A DNA stretch of 36,447 nucleotides from CAZGMC01 sp964526565 (GCA_964526565.1 CAZGMC010000036.1:1-36447); one strand, 5' to 3'. Shown: positions 1 to 9,876, numbered from the stretch's first letter. Notes: generated by a model not told the origin, from the sequence alone. Numbers and translations: made by a program.

Positions 1-2459
1 GCCGTCCCGCGGCGCAGGGCGGCGGCGGCACCCTCGGTCCGGGCCGCGGCGCCGGCGGCGGCCGTGCCGAGGGCGGCGGCGGCCGCGGCGGCGTCCTCGG
101 GCAGCCGGCCGAAGCGGCCGGACAGCGCCGCCGCCGTGGCGATCAGGGCCTCGGCCTGGCGCGACAGCCGCTCCTCCAGCGCCGCCACCTCGGCGACCCG
201 CTCGCCCAGGCCGGCGGCCCGGTCGGCCAGGCCGTCGGCCACGGCCCGGACCTTGTCCAGGCCGCTGTCCAGCCGCTCTCCGACGGCCCCGATCTGCGCC
301 GTCGCCGCCTTCGCGGTGTCGCCGAGCTGGCGGGCGCTGTCGGCGAGGCGCCGGTCGATGCCGGCGATCTCGGCGGTGGCCCGCGCCGCGGCGGCGCCGA
401 CGGCATCGCCCTGCTCGGCGAGCTGGTGCCCGGCCGCGACCAGCCGCGTCTCGGTCACCGCTGCGACATCGCCGATGCGCGCCCCGTCCTGACCCAGGCG
501 CTCGCACGCCGCCATGATGCGGTCGGCCGCCCCGGCGGCGGCGGCGCCAAGGCCGTCCCCCTCGGCACGCATGGCGGCGCCGGCCTCGGTCAGACGGTCG
601 AGCGCGTCGCCGACGGCCCCCGCCAGCTCGTCGGCCTGCTGGCGCAGCGAGCCGCCGAGGTCGTCGGAGCGCAGGGCCAGCCCGTCGGCGAGTTCGGTGA
701 CCCGCTCGACGGCGCCGTGCAGCGACTCGCGGATCTCCGCCGCCCGGGCACCGGCAGCGTCGGCCGCCGCGGACAGGGCGGCGATCTCTCCGGTGAAGGC
801 GCCGCTGATCTCACGGGTCCGGGCGGTGGCCAGGCTCGCCGTCTTGGCCAGCGCCATCAGGCGGGTGTCGAAGGCAGCGGTGGCCGCCCGGATCCGCTCC
901 GACACGTCGGCCAGCACCGCGGCCAGGCCGTCGCGCTGACGCTGCAGCGTCTGGTCGAGGCGGTCGGTCTCCGCACCGCTTTGTGCGGCGGCGTCGGCCA
1001 GGTCGCTGCGGCCGCGCTCCAGCGCCGCAGCGGCGTCGCCCAGTCGGTCGGCGGCGGCGGTCGCGGTCGCGCCGATGGCGCCGGCCTGGCCGCGCAGGTC
1101 GGTGACGATGCCCGCCAGCCGGTCGGTGGCGCCGTCCGCGGCATCGCCCAGCCGCGCGGCACCGCGCTCCAGCGCCTCGCCGACCGCCGCGGCGCGCTCG
1201 AGCGCCTGCTGCGACACCCGCTCGAGCGACTCCGCGGCAGCGGCCACCGACCCCTCGAGCGGCCCCAGCCGGTCGACGAGCCCGGCGGCGGCAACGGCGA
1301 GCGCCTCCTGCTGCCGGGCGAGGCCGCGTTCGGCGACCGCAACATGATCGGCCGCGGCGGTCAGGTTGCCGGCCCGGGCATCCAGGGCAACCGCGACGGA
1401 CTCGGCGCGGGTCGCCGCGGCTTCGCCGTCGCGGGCCAGGGCAGCGAGGCGCTCGCCGAGCAGGGCGTCGGCCGACTCGAGGCGGCCGGCCGCGCCGGCG
1501 GCCGCCGCCTCGAGCCGCTCGGCCGTGGCCGCCGCCCGCTCGGCCCTGTCGTTGGCCGCTTCCAGGTCGCGGACCAGCGAGTCGCCGACCCGTTCCAGCC
1601 GCTGGGCGACGCTCTCGGCGCGGTCGGCCAGGCCGTCGCCGTCGGCATCGAGCTGCGCCGAGGCGCCCTCCAGGCGGCGGGCGGCGAGGTCGGTGGCCGC
1701 GGCCAGCCCCTCGCCGCCGGCCTTGAGCAGCCCCATGGCGGCGTCGACGCGATCGGCGGTGCGCTGGGCGCTGTGCTCGATCTCGTGCAGGCTGCTGCCG
1801 GCCCGCGCCGCCAGTGCCTCGGCCCGGTCCTCGATGGCACCGACGAGATGGCGCAGCAGGTCGGCATGCTCCTTGAGGCCGCCGCCGATGCGGGCCATGC
1901 CGGCCTCGGCACGGCCGGACAGCTCGGCCAGTGCATCGACCTGCTCGCGGTAGGCACGGTCGAGCCGGCCGAACTCTTCCAGCGCCATCCCCGAGACGCT
2001 GCCGAGGCGCGCCGCCTCGCCGCGCAGGCCGGCGGCAGCGGCGCCCAGGCGCTGCTCGGTCGCGCCGGCCGCGGCGGCGAGCCCGGCCAGCTCGCGGCGC
2101 AGCAGCCGGCCCAGCGACGGCGGCCGGCGGGTGCGCTGGACGGCACCGAGCACGATCCAGACCAGGGCCAGCGGCGCCGCGACGCCGGCGACAAGGGCGC
2201 CCAGGTCGGCCGGCGGCACCTGGTCGAGCCGCTGCCACGGCACGGCGGTCGCGGCATACCAGCCGCACGCGCCCAGCCAGGCGGCGCTGAGGACGGTCCC
2301 GAACAGCAGCGCCGCCAGGCCGCCGCCGCGGCCGGCTGCGTCATCATCGTCGTCCGGCGCAACCGGCGCAACCGGCGGGGGCGCCGGCCCGCCCGCAGTC
2401 TCGCCGGGGCTCAAGGGCTCGTCGTCGGGGCGGCGGTCGGGTCGTGGCGTGTCGTCCAT
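1..2459 (-). CDS. Very long membrane-anchored Ala-rich helical/coiled-coil protein (3' end outside window)
   Basis: The minus frame from ATG 2459 stays open to the left edge, giving 819 codons without a stop, so the C-terminus is missing. A purine-rich RBS (AGGGGGAG) lies 5 bases before this ATG. The first ~45 residues are Pro/Asp-rich with an acidic DDDDD run. Two hydrophobic segments follow at about residues 47-70 and 86-107. From ~115 onward everything is Ala/Arg/Leu/Glu-rich with heptad-like 'AxxLxxR' spacing and almost no Pro, which predicts one extended helix or coiled coil. The likely topology is two N-terminal membrane helices with a long cytoplasmic rod. Proteins of this shape include the alphaproteobacterial polarity factor TipN and apolipoprotein- or Smc-like proteins, but I see no diagnostic motif and do not assign a function. 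It is divergent from glgX. Confidence is high that it is coding and low for any role. Confidence 0.82.
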   Translation of the reverse strand, partial: MDDTPRPDRRPDDEPLSPGETAGGPAPPPVAPVAPDDDDDAAGRGGGLAALLFGTVLSAAWLGACGWYAATAVPWQRLDQVPPADLGALVAGVAAPLALVWIVLGAVQRTRRPPSLGRLLRRELAGLAAAAGATEQRLGAAAAGLRGEAARLGSVSGMALEEFGRLDRAYREQVDALAELSGRAEAGMARIGGGLKEHADLLRHLVGAIEDRAEALAARAGSSLHEIEHSAQRTADRVDAAMGLLKAGGEGLAAATDLAARRLEGASAQLDADGDGLADRAESVAQRLERVGDSLVRDLEAANDRAERAAATAERLEAAAAGAAGRLESADALLGERLAALARDGEAAATRAESVAVALDARAGNLTAAADHVAVAERGLARQQEALAVAAAGLVDRLGPLEGSVAAAAESLERVSQQALERAAAVGEALERGAARLGDAADGATDRLAGIVTDLRGQAGAIGATATAAADRLGDAAAALERGRSDLADAAAQSGAETDRLDQTLQRQRDGLAAVLADVSERIRAATAAFDTRLMALAKTASLATARTREISGAFTGEIAALSAAADAAGARAAEIRESLHGAVERVTELADGLALRSDDLGGSLRQQADELAGAVGDALDRLTEAGAAMRAEGDGLGAAAAGAADRIMAACERLGQDGARIGDVAAVTETRLVAAGHQLAEQGDAVGAAAARATAEIAGIDRRLADSARQLGDTAKAATAQIGAVGERLDSGLDKVRAVADGLADRAAGLGERVAEVAALEERLSRQAEALIATAAALSGRFGRLPEDAAAAAAALGTAAAGAAARTEGAAAALRRGT

Positions 2460-2815
2460 GGCGGCTCCCCCTGCCGGCGCCGTTGCTGCCGGGTTTTCGT
2501 GCCGGCCGGCAGCAGGCGGTCCGGGTGCGGTTCGCAAAAATAGCAAACGACTCGACCGATAGCCATTCGGTTGCTCGCATGAACCGCAAATCATCATAGC
2601 CGCTGGCCCTGCAGCATCGCATCCGGAGCATCGCCGGCCCGCCTGGACAACCGGCCCCCAGGGCGCCGCGAACTTTGACATTGCGCTGCAAAACGGCGAA
2701 TGTGACGGCGGCTCGTTGCCGAACCGGGGCGAGGCCGCGGCGTTCCGGAGTCCTCTTTACCGGCCGCCCGCCTCGATCTACCCTTTCATTTCCGTCAACA
2801 ACTCAACGTGAGCTG
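2460..2815. other. Divergent intergenic region upstream of glgX
   Basis: These 356 bases separate the divergent coiled-coil gene and glgX and must hold both promoters. The middle (about 2525-2600 and 2670-2710) is less GC-rich than its surroundings. A perfect -35-like TTGACA lies at 2675-2680 on the plus strand, but the hexamer 17 bases downstream (GAATGT) is a poor -10, so I do not call a promoter. The glgX frame stays open back to 2675, but that extension has no homology-like sequence and is treated as untranslated. Confidence 0.5.
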
Positions 2816-4981
2816 ATGCCAGCCAGGAGCGTCGTCCATCCCGGCCGGCCCTATCCCCTGGGGGCCGAATGGGACGGCAAAGGGGTCAACTTCGCGCTGT
2901 TCTCCGCCAACGCCGAGAAGGTCGAGCTGTGCCTGTTCGACCGCAACGGCGTGCGCGAGATCGACCGCGTCGTGCTGCCCGAGTACACCGACGAGGTGTG
3001 GCACGGCTATCTGCCCGGCGTCCGGCCGGGCCAACTCTACGGCTATCGCGTCTTCGGGCCCTATGACCCGCAGCGCGGCCACCGCTTCAACCATCACAAG
3101 CTGCTGCTCGACCCCTACGCCAGGGCGCTGGTCGGTGACGTGCGCTGGTCCGACGCCCATTTCGGCTACCGCATCGGCCAGGCCCGGGCGGACCTGACGT
3201 TCGACCGCCACGACAACGCCCGCGGCATGCCCAAGTGCCGCGTCGTCGAGCCCGCCTTCAGCTGGTTCGGCGACCGCCACCCGCAGCGGCCGTGGGACGA
3301 GACCATCATCTACGAGCTGCACGTGCGTGGCCACACCATGCGCCACCCCAGCGTGCCGGTGCCGTTGCGCGGCACCTTCGCCGGCCTGACCACGGCGGCG
3401 GTCGTCGACGACATCGTCCGGCTGGGCGTCACCGCCGTCGAGCTGATGCCGGTGCACGCCTTCGTCGACGACCGCATCCTGGCCGAGCGGGGGCTGCGCA
3501 ACTACTGGGGCTACAATTCGATCGGCTTCTTTGCGCCCGATGTCCGCTACCTGGCCAGCGGCCTCCTGGGCGAGGTCAAGACCATGGTGCGCACCTGCCA
3601 CGAGGCCGGCCTCGAGGTGCTGCTCGACGTGGTCTACAACCACTTCGGCTACGACTCCCGNNNNNNNNNNGAGGGCAGCGAGCTGGGCCCCACCCTGTCG
3701 TTCCGCGGCATCGACAACGCCAGCTACTATCGGTTGGTTCCGGGCAACGAGCGCTACTACATCAACGAGACCGGCTGCGGCAACACCCTCGACTTCAGCC
3801 ACCCGCGGGTCATCCAGCTCGTCATGGACTCGCTGCGGTATTGGGTCGAGGAGATGCACATCGACGGCTTCCGCTTCGACCTGGCCACCATCCTGGCCCG
3901 CGAGCCGTACGGGTTCGACCGCCGCGGCGGGTTCCTCGACGCCGTGCGCCAGGACCCGGTGCTGTCGCGCGTCAAGCTGATCGCCGAGCCGTGGGACGTC
4001 GGCCCCGGCGGCTACCAGCTCGGCAACTTCCCCGCCGGCTGGGCCGAATGGAACGACCGCTACCGCGATACCGTTCGTGGGTACTGGCGCGGCGACGACG
4101 GCAAGCTGCCGGAGTTCGCCGGACGCTTCAGCGGCTCCAGCGACCTGTTCGAGGCGGGCGGGCGCCGGCCCTGGGCGTCGATCAACTTCGTGGTCTCCCA
4201 CGACGGCTTCACCCTGAACGACGTCGTCTCCTACAACGACCGGCACAACGAGGCGAACGGCGAGAACAACATGGACGGCCATTCGCACAATGTGAGCTAC
4301 AACCACGGCGTCGAGGGGCCGGCCGACGACTACCACATCGTCGAGCTGCGCGAACGGCAGAAACGCAACTTCCTCGCCACGCTGTTCCTGGCCCAGGGCA
4401 CGCCGATGCTGCTGGCCGGCGACGAGTTCGGCCGCAGCCAGAGCGGCAACAACAATGCCTACTGCCAGGACAACGACATCTCGTGGATCGACTGGGCCGG
4501 CATCACGCCGCGTGACCGCGACCTGCTGGGCTTCACCCGCCGCCTGATCGCCCTGCGCCACGCCCACCCTGTGTTCCGGCGGTCGCGCTACCTGCATGGC
4601 GAGATCGACCCGGTCACCGGCCTCAAGGACCTCGCCTGGTTCGACACGGACGGCCAGCCGCAGACCAGCGAGCAGTGGCACGACCCGGCGGCGCGGTGCG
4701 TCGCCATCATGCTCAACGGCGCCGCCGGCGGATTCAGCGCGCCGCAGGGAACCCCAACCAGCGACGACATCTTTCTGATCCTGATGAACGCCTCGCCGGA
4801 CATGGTGCCGTTCCGCCTGCCGACCTCGGCCGGCGGCGGCTGGCGGCGGATCCTCGACACCGCCCGGCCGGACCTCGGCGAGGACCCGCGGCACTACCGG
4901 GCCGGCCAGATCTTCGCCGTGACCGACCGGTCCCTGGCCCTGTTCCAGCGCAGCGCCCGCCCCATTGCCACCCGGATGTAG
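2816..4981 (+). CDS. glgX: Glycogen debranching enzyme GlgX (isoamylase-type, GH13)
   Basis: It hydrolyses alpha-1,6 branches of glycogen or limit dextrin in the cytoplasm and feeds linear maltodextrins to TreY and TreZ, encoded just downstream. The 721-residue product starts with 'VHPGRPYPLGAEWDGKGVNF', the usual N-terminal CBM48 opening. The GH13 barrel shows all four conserved regions: DVVYNH, GFRFDLATIL with nucleophile Asp355, LIAEPWD with acid/base Glu391, and SHDGFTLND with transition-state Asp463. The GlgX-typical stretches HNEANGENNMDG and NNNAYCQDN are also present. I chose ATG 2816 because it fits the family N-terminus; the frame is open further upstream. The stop lies 4 bases before treZ, so the genes are probably co-transcribed. 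A 10-N gap falls at residues ~282-285, and the residues just before it do not fit the family, so this copy is locally unreliable. Confidence 0.95.
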   Translation: MPARSVVHPGRPYPLGAEWDGKGVNFALFSANAEKVELCLFDRNGVREIDRVVLPEYTDEVWHGYLPGVRPGQLYGYRVFGPYDPQRGHRFNHHKLLLDPYARALVGDVRWSDAHFGYRIGQARADLTFDRHDNARGMPKCRVVEPAFSWFGDRHPQRPWDETIIYELHVRGHTMRHPSVPVPLRGTFAGLTTAAVVDDIVRLGVTAVELMPVHAFVDDRILAERGLRNYWGYNSIGFFAPDVRYLASGLLGEVKTMVRTCHEAGLEVLLDVVYNHFGYDSXXXXEGSELGPTLSFRGIDNASYYRLVPGNERYYINETGCGNTLDFSHPRVIQLVMDSLRYWVEEMHIDGFRFDLATILAREPYGFDRRGGFLDAVRQDPVLSRVKLIAEPWDVGPGGYQLGNFPAGWAEWNDRYRDTVRGYWRGDDGKLPEFAGRFSGSSDLFEAGGRRPWASINFVVSHDGFTLNDVVSYNDRHNEANGENNMDGHSHNVSYNHGVEGPADDYHIVELRERQKRNFLATLFLAQGTPMLLAGDEFGRSQSGNNNAYCQDNDISWIDWAGITPRDRDLLGFTRRLIALRHAHPVFRRSRYLHGEIDPVTGLKDLAWFDTDGQPQTSEQWHDPAARCVAIMLNGAAGGFSAPQGTPTSDDIFLILMNASPDMVPFRLPTSAGGGWRRILDTARPDLGEDPRHYRAGQIFAVTDRSLALFQRSARPIATRM
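3661..3670. other. Assembly gap (10 N) inside glgX
   Basis: Ten N bases interrupt glgX between 'YNHFGYDS' and 'EGSELGPTLSF'. GlgX proteins normally run from the YNH motif to the acidic residue before GP in about two residues (YNHxAE). Here FGYDSR plus the gap add about eight. The left contig end therefore probably carries ~17 wrong bases, or a small insertion. The reading frame happens to be kept with exactly ten N. Confidence 0.95.
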
Positions 4982-4985
4982 ACCG

Positions 4986-6830
4986 ATGCCATCGACCACG
5001 CGCTTCGCCCACCAGATGCCGTTCGGTGCCACCGTCGTCGCCGACGGCTCGACCTGGTTCCGCTTCCACGCCCCGGCCCAGCCGCAGGTCGCGCTGGTGC
5101 TGGACCAGCCGGGCCTGGAGCTGGCGATGACGCGCCGCGACGACGGCTGGTTCGAGCTGATGGCCGACAAGGCGCCGGCCGGCACGCGCTACCAGTACAG
5201 GCTGGCCGACGGCCTGTGCGTGCCCGACCCGGCGTCGCGCTGCCAGGCCGACGACGCCCACGGCGCCAGCGTCGTCATCGACCCGATGGCCTACGACTGG
5301 ACCCAGGGCGGCTGGCAGGGCCGGCCGTGGCAGGAGACGGTGCTGTACGAGCTGCACCCCGGCACCTTCACCCCCGAAGGCACCTTCGACGGCGTGCTGC
5401 GCCAGCTCGACTACCTGGCCGGGATCGGCGTCACGGCGGTCGAACTGATGCCGGTGGCGGACTTTCCCGGCCGGCGCGGCTGGGGCTATGACGGCGTGCT
5501 GCTGTTCGCCCCCGACCGCGCCTATGGCGGCCCCGACGACCTGAAGCGCCTGATCGACGAGGCGCACGCACGGGACCTGATGGTGTTCCTCGACGTGGTC
5601 TACAATCACTTCGGCCCGGACGGCAACTACCTGCACGTCTATGCGCCGGACTTCTTCACCGAGCGGCACCACACGCCGTGGGGCGCGGCGATCGACTTCG
5701 GCCGCCGCGTCGTGCGCGACTTCTATGTCCACAATGCCCTCTATTGGCTGGAGGAGTACCGGTTCGACGGGCTGCGCTTCGACGCCGTCCACGCCATCCT
5801 GGACGACAGCGACAAGCACATCCTGACCGAGATCGCCGAGACGGTGCACCACACCATCGCCGCCGGCCGCCACGTCCACCTGGTGCTGGAGAACGACGCC
5901 AACGAGTCGCGCTTCCTGGACCGCGGCTTTGGCGGCGGCGTGCCGTGGTACGCGGCGCAGTGGAACGACGACTACCACCACATCCAGCACGTGCTGCTGA
6001 CCGGCGAGACCGACGGCTACTACCGCGACTACAAGGACGGCACGGTCGATCGTCTCGGCCGCGTCCTGACCGAGGGCTTCGCCTACCAGGGCGAGCCGTC
6101 GCCCTACCGCGACGGCGAGCCGCGCGGCGAGCCCAGCACCCACCTGCCAGCGCTGGCCTTCGTCGACTTCATCCAGAACCACGACCAGGTCGGCAACCGC
6201 GGCTATGGCGAGCGGCTGAGCATGCTGGTCGCACCGGAGAAGCTGCGCGCCGCCGTGGCGCTGATGCTGCTGGGGCCGTCGGTGCCGATGCTGTTCATGG
6301 GCGAGGAGTGGGGCTGCAGGCAGCCGTTCCTGTACTTCTGCGACTTCCACGGCGAGCTGGGCGATGCGGTGCGCAAGGGCCGGCGCCAGGAATTCGCTCG
6401 CTTCGAGCAGTTCGCCGACCCGGCAATGCGCGAGACCATCCCCGACCCCAACGCGGAGGAGACCTTCGCCGCCGCCAGGCTGGATTGGCCGGGCGAGGCC
6501 GACGATTGGGCGCAGGGCTGGCGCGACTACTACAGTGGCCTGCTCAGCCTGCGCCACGAGGCGATCGTGCCGCGCCTGTCGGGCACGAAGCCGGGGGCCG
6601 GGCAGTGGCAGCGCTGGAACGACCGGGCGCTGAGCGTGCGCTGGGAGCTCAACGACGGCAGCACACTGGTGCTGCTGGCCAACCTGGCCGACCAGCCGGC
6701 CGGCGGCTGCGCCAAACCCGAGGGCCTGCTCATCTTCGAGACGCACCCCGGCCTGTCCGACGCGGCGGCCCGCGGCACGCTGCCGCCGTGGTCGGTCGCC
6801 TGGTTCGTCGCCGGCCCGGCGCCCGCCTGA
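4986..6830 (+). CDS. treZ: Malto-oligosyltrehalose trehalohydrolase TreZ (GH13)
   Basis: TreZ releases free trehalose from maltooligosyl-trehalose made by TreY, cutting the alpha-1,4 bond next to the trehalose end. The 614-residue protein has an N-terminal beta domain that opens 'HQMPFGATVVADGSTWFRF', then the GH13 barrel. Motifs are ELHPGTFTPEGTFDG, LDVVYNHFGPDGNYL, GLRFDAVHAI (nucleophile Asp266), LENDANES (acid/base Glu302) and QNHDQVGNR (Asp400). The FTPEGTF and FGPDGNYL signatures separate TreZ from branching enzyme GlgB. The start at 4986 lies 4 bases after the glgX stop. An in-frame ATG at 4965 would overlap glgX by 17 bases and is less likely. The length is normal for the family. Its position between glgX and treY makes a complete TreX-TreY-TreZ type pathway. 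Confidence 0.95.
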   Translation: MPSTTRFAHQMPFGATVVADGSTWFRFHAPAQPQVALVLDQPGLELAMTRRDDGWFELMADKAPAGTRYQYRLADGLCVPDPASRCQADDAHGASVVIDPMAYDWTQGGWQGRPWQETVLYELHPGTFTPEGTFDGVLRQLDYLAGIGVTAVELMPVADFPGRRGWGYDGVLLFAPDRAYGGPDDLKRLIDEAHARDLMVFLDVVYNHFGPDGNYLHVYAPDFFTERHHTPWGAAIDFGRRVVRDFYVHNALYWLEEYRFDGLRFDAVHAILDDSDKHILTEIAETVHHTIAAGRHVHLVLENDANESRFLDRGFGGGVPWYAAQWNDDYHHIQHVLLTGETDGYYRDYKDGTVDRLGRVLTEGFAYQGEPSPYRDGEPRGEPSTHLPALAFVDFIQNHDQVGNRGYGERLSMLVAPEKLRAAVALMLLGPSVPMLFMGEEWGCRQPFLYFCDFHGELGDAVRKGRRQEFARFEQFADPAMRETIPDPNAEETFAAARLDWPGEADDWAQGWRDYYSGLLSLRHEAIVPRLSGTKPGAGQWQRWNDRALSVRWELNDGSTLVLLANLADQPAGGCAKPEGLLIFETHPGLSDAAARGTLPPWSVAWFVAGPAPA

Positions 6831-6933
6831 GCGGCGCGCCGCCGCGGCGGCCGCCCCGGCACACGGCACCGGCCCGAAGCCGCGGCGGCGGCGCGAGCGA
6901 CCGCCCCGCCATCAGTCCGCAAGGAGCCGTACC

Positions 6934-9876
6934 ATGGATCAGGTGCAGCGGCCGCCGGTCATTCCCAGGGCGACCTACCGGCTGCAGTTCCACAAGGGCT
7001 TCGGCTTCAGCGACGCTGCGAAGCTGGTGCCGTACCTGGCGGCGCTGGGCGTCAGCCACGTCTACGCCTCGCCGTTCCTGCTGGCCCGGCCGGGCTCGAC
7101 ACACGGCTACGACATCACCGACCACAACCGGTTCAACCCCGAGGTCGGCGACGAGGCCGCGTTCAACAAGCTGAGCGATGCCCTGGCCGCCCAGGGCATG
7201 GGCATCATCCTGGACTTTGTGCCGAACCACATGGGCGTCGGCGGTGCCGACAATCCCTGGTGGCTGGACGTGCTGGAATGGGGCCGGCACAGCCTGTTCG
7301 CCGGCTTCTTCGACATCGACTGGTCGCCGGCCGAGCCGACCCTGCTGGGCAAGGTGCTGCTGCCCTTCCTGGGCGACCACTACGGGACGATTCTCACCGA
7401 CGGCCAGTTGCAGCTGCGCTTCGACGCCGAGTGGGGCAGCTTCTCCGTCTGGTACTGGGACCACCGGTTCCCCATTGCCGTGCGCGACTATCCCGCCCTG
7501 CTCAAGGCGGCGCGCAAGCGGATGGAGGGCGACAGCACCCCCCTGGGCACGCTGGTCGAGGAGTTCGGCAAGGTCGGCCAGGGCCATCCCTCGGTGCGCG
7601 AGCAGGCCGTGATCCACCGCCGCGCCACCGAGTTGAAGGGCCGGCTGGCGGCGCTGGCCGCCGAGCAGCCGGCGCTGCGCGAGACGATCGACGCGGTCGT
7701 CGCCGGCTACAACGGCACCGCGGGCGACGAGGACAGCTTCGTGGCCCTGCACGAGCTGCTGGAGGCGCAGAGCTACCGCCTGGCGTTCTGGCGCGTCGCC
7801 ACCGCCGAGATCAACTACCGCCGGTTCTTCGACATCAACGACCTGGCCGGTCTGAGCATGGAGAACCAGGAGGTCTTCGAGCTGACCCACCGGCTGGTGT
7901 TCCGGCTGATCGCCGACAACCGGATCCACGGCCTGCGCTTCGACCACATCGACGGCCTGTACAACCCCGCCGAATACTGCCGCCGGCTGCAGGACCGTGC
8001 CGCCTATCTGCTGATGCAGGACCAGGCGGCGGCGACCGTGTCCGGCGCCCAGGCCGACGCGATCAGCCCGGCCAAGCCGCGTGCCCACCTGCTCTATGTG
8101 CTGGTCGAGAAGATCCTGGCCCGCCACGAGCGCCTGCGCGACGACTGGCCGGTCGACGGCACCACCGGCTACGATTTCATGAACCTGGTCAACGGCCTGT
8201 TCGTCAACCCGGCGGCCGAGAAGCAGATCACCGCCATCTACAACCGGTTCATCGGCCGCGAGCCGGACTGGGAGGAGATCAGCGTCCGCTCCAAGAAGCA
8301 GCTCGTGCTGGGCAACCTCGCCAGCGAGGTCAACGTGCTGGCCAGCGAGCTGCACGGCCTGGCCAAGCAGTCGCGCTTCAGCCGCGACTTCACCCTGCCC
8401 GGCGTCACCGCGGCGCTGATCGAGGTGATCGCCCACTTCCCCGTCTACCGCACCTATATCGACGAGGACGGTCCGGGCGACGACGACCGCCGCGACCTGG
8501 ACTGGGCGTTCAGCCAGGCGCGCCGCGCCGCGCCGATGGGCGATACCTCGGTGTTCGATTTCCTCTATGCGGCGCTGAGCACCGACCTGCTGCAGCAGGA
8601 AGGCCGGGGCTACAGCCGCGGCGACATCCTGCGCAATGCCATGAAGTTCCAGCAGGTGACCGGCCCGGTCACCGCCAAGTCGATCGAGGACACCGCGTTC
8701 TACCGCTACTACCGGCTCGTCTCGCTGAACGAGGTCGGCGGCGAGCCGGGCCATTTCGGCGTCAGCCCGGCGGCATTCCACAAGCTCAACCAGCAGCGCC
8801 TGCAGCACCACCCCTATGGCATGCTGGCCACCGCCACCCACGACCACAAGCGCGGCGAGGACACCCGCGTGCGCATCGACGCCATCACCGAGGTGCACAC
8901 CGAGTGGCGGCGGCGGGTGCGGCGCTGGTCCGTCCTCAACACGCGCAAGAAGGGCACGGTCGAGGAAATCGTCGGCCCCGGCCACAACGACGAGTACCTG
9001 ATCTACCAGACCCTGGTCGGCTCGTGGCCGCTGGAAATCACCGATCCGGCCGACCCGGGCCTGGCCGAATACACCGACCGCATCGTTGCCTACTTGAACA
9101 AGGCGATGCGCGAGAGCAAGACGCACACAAGCTGGAACCATCCCGATCCGCGCTACGAGCAGGCCGTGGAAGGCTTCGTCCGCGGCATCCTCGACCCGGC
9201 CCGCAGCACCGCGTTCCTGAACGACCTGCTGCCGTTCGTCCAGCGCCTCGCCGTGATCGGCGCCGTCAACGGCCTGGCCCAGACGCTGCTGAAGCTGACC
9301 GCGCCGGGCGTGCCCGACCTCTACCAGGGCACCGAGTTCTGGGACCTGAGCCTGGTCGATCCCGACAACCGCCGCCCGGTCGACTACGCGTTGCGCCGCC
9401 GCACCCTGAAGAAGCTGGGCGCCGCGCCCGACCCGGCCGAGCTGGTCGCCAACTGGCACGACGGGCGGGTCAAGCAGCTCGTCATCGCCCGCACGCTGGA
9501 CCTGCGCCGCCGGCTGCCAGCGGTGTTCGCCGACGGCACGTACACCGCGCTGGAGGTCACCGGCGCCCAGGCCGACCGCGTCGTCGCCTTCCACCGGAAG
9601 TTGAACGACGACGAGATCGTGGTCGTCGTACCGCGGCTGCTGGCGCCGCTGCTGGGCGACGCCGCGGTGCCGCTGCCGCCGGCCAATGCCTGGGGCGGCA
9701 CCGCCGTCACCCTGCCCCAGCTTCCCGCCGGCGCCGTGGTCCGCGACGTCCTGAGCGGCGGCAGCCGCACGGCGGCGCCGTCGTGGCGGATCGGCGACCT
9801 GCTGGCGACATTGCCGGTCGCCCTGCTGTCGCACTGCCCCCGCGAGGCGGAGTTCCCGGCGCTGCCACCGCCTTGA
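6934..9876 (+). CDS. treY: Malto-oligosyltrehalose synthase TreY (GH13)
   Basis: TreY isomerises the reducing-end alpha-1,4 bond of maltodextrins to the alpha,alpha-1,1 bond of trehalose; TreZ then cuts the trehalose off. A clear RBS (AAGGAG) sits 7 bases before ATG 6934. The 980-residue product begins 'IPRATYRLQFHKGFGFSDA', the standard TreY opening, followed by SHVYASPFLLARPGSTHGYD. Likely catalytic residues are Asp337 in LRFDHIDGLYNP, Glu392 in LVEKIL and Asp637 in ATHDHKRGEDTR. The C-terminal third contains KLTAPGVPDLYQGTEFWDLSL, also typical. It is longer than many TreY proteins (720-930), with extra sequence between the nucleophile and the acid/base segments. It is separated from treZ by 103 GC-rich bases without an obvious terminator, so it is likely in the same transcript. 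Confidence 0.96.
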   Translation: MDQVQRPPVIPRATYRLQFHKGFGFSDAAKLVPYLAALGVSHVYASPFLLARPGSTHGYDITDHNRFNPEVGDEAAFNKLSDALAAQGMGIILDFVPNHMGVGGADNPWWLDVLEWGRHSLFAGFFDIDWSPAEPTLLGKVLLPFLGDHYGTILTDGQLQLRFDAEWGSFSVWYWDHRFPIAVRDYPALLKAARKRMEGDSTPLGTLVEEFGKVGQGHPSVREQAVIHRRATELKGRLAALAAEQPALRETIDAVVAGYNGTAGDEDSFVALHELLEAQSYRLAFWRVATAEINYRRFFDINDLAGLSMENQEVFELTHRLVFRLIADNRIHGLRFDHIDGLYNPAEYCRRLQDRAAYLLMQDQAAATVSGAQADAISPAKPRAHLLYVLVEKILARHERLRDDWPVDGTTGYDFMNLVNGLFVNPAAEKQITAIYNRFIGREPDWEEISVRSKKQLVLGNLASEVNVLASELHGLAKQSRFSRDFTLPGVTAALIEVIAHFPVYRTYIDEDGPGDDDRRDLDWAFSQARRAAPMGDTSVFDFLYAALSTDLLQQEGRGYSRGDILRNAMKFQQVTGPVTAKSIEDTAFYRYYRLVSLNEVGGEPGHFGVSPAAFHKLNQQRLQHHPYGMLATATHDHKRGEDTRVRIDAITEVHTEWRRRVRRWSVLNTRKKGTVEEIVGPGHNDEYLIYQTLVGSWPLEITDPADPGLAEYTDRIVAYLNKAMRESKTHTSWNHPDPRYEQAVEGFVRGILDPARSTAFLNDLLPFVQRLAVIGAVNGLAQTLLKLTAPGVPDLYQGTEFWDLSLVDPDNRRPVDYALRRRTLKKLGAAPDPAELVANWHDGRVKQLVIARTLDLRRRLPAVFADGTYTALEVTGAQADRVVAFHRKLNDDEIVVVVPRLLAPLLGDAAVPLPPANAWGGTAVTLPQLPAGAVVRDVLSGGSRTAAPSWRIGDLLATLPVALLSHCPREAEFPALPPP

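Noticed and set aside
426..2543. A plus-strand 705-codon frame opposite the coiled-coil gene
   Set aside because: The product is Gly/Gln/Arg-rich noise. The minus frame is open to the window edge, has a good RBS, two membrane helices and regular heptads.
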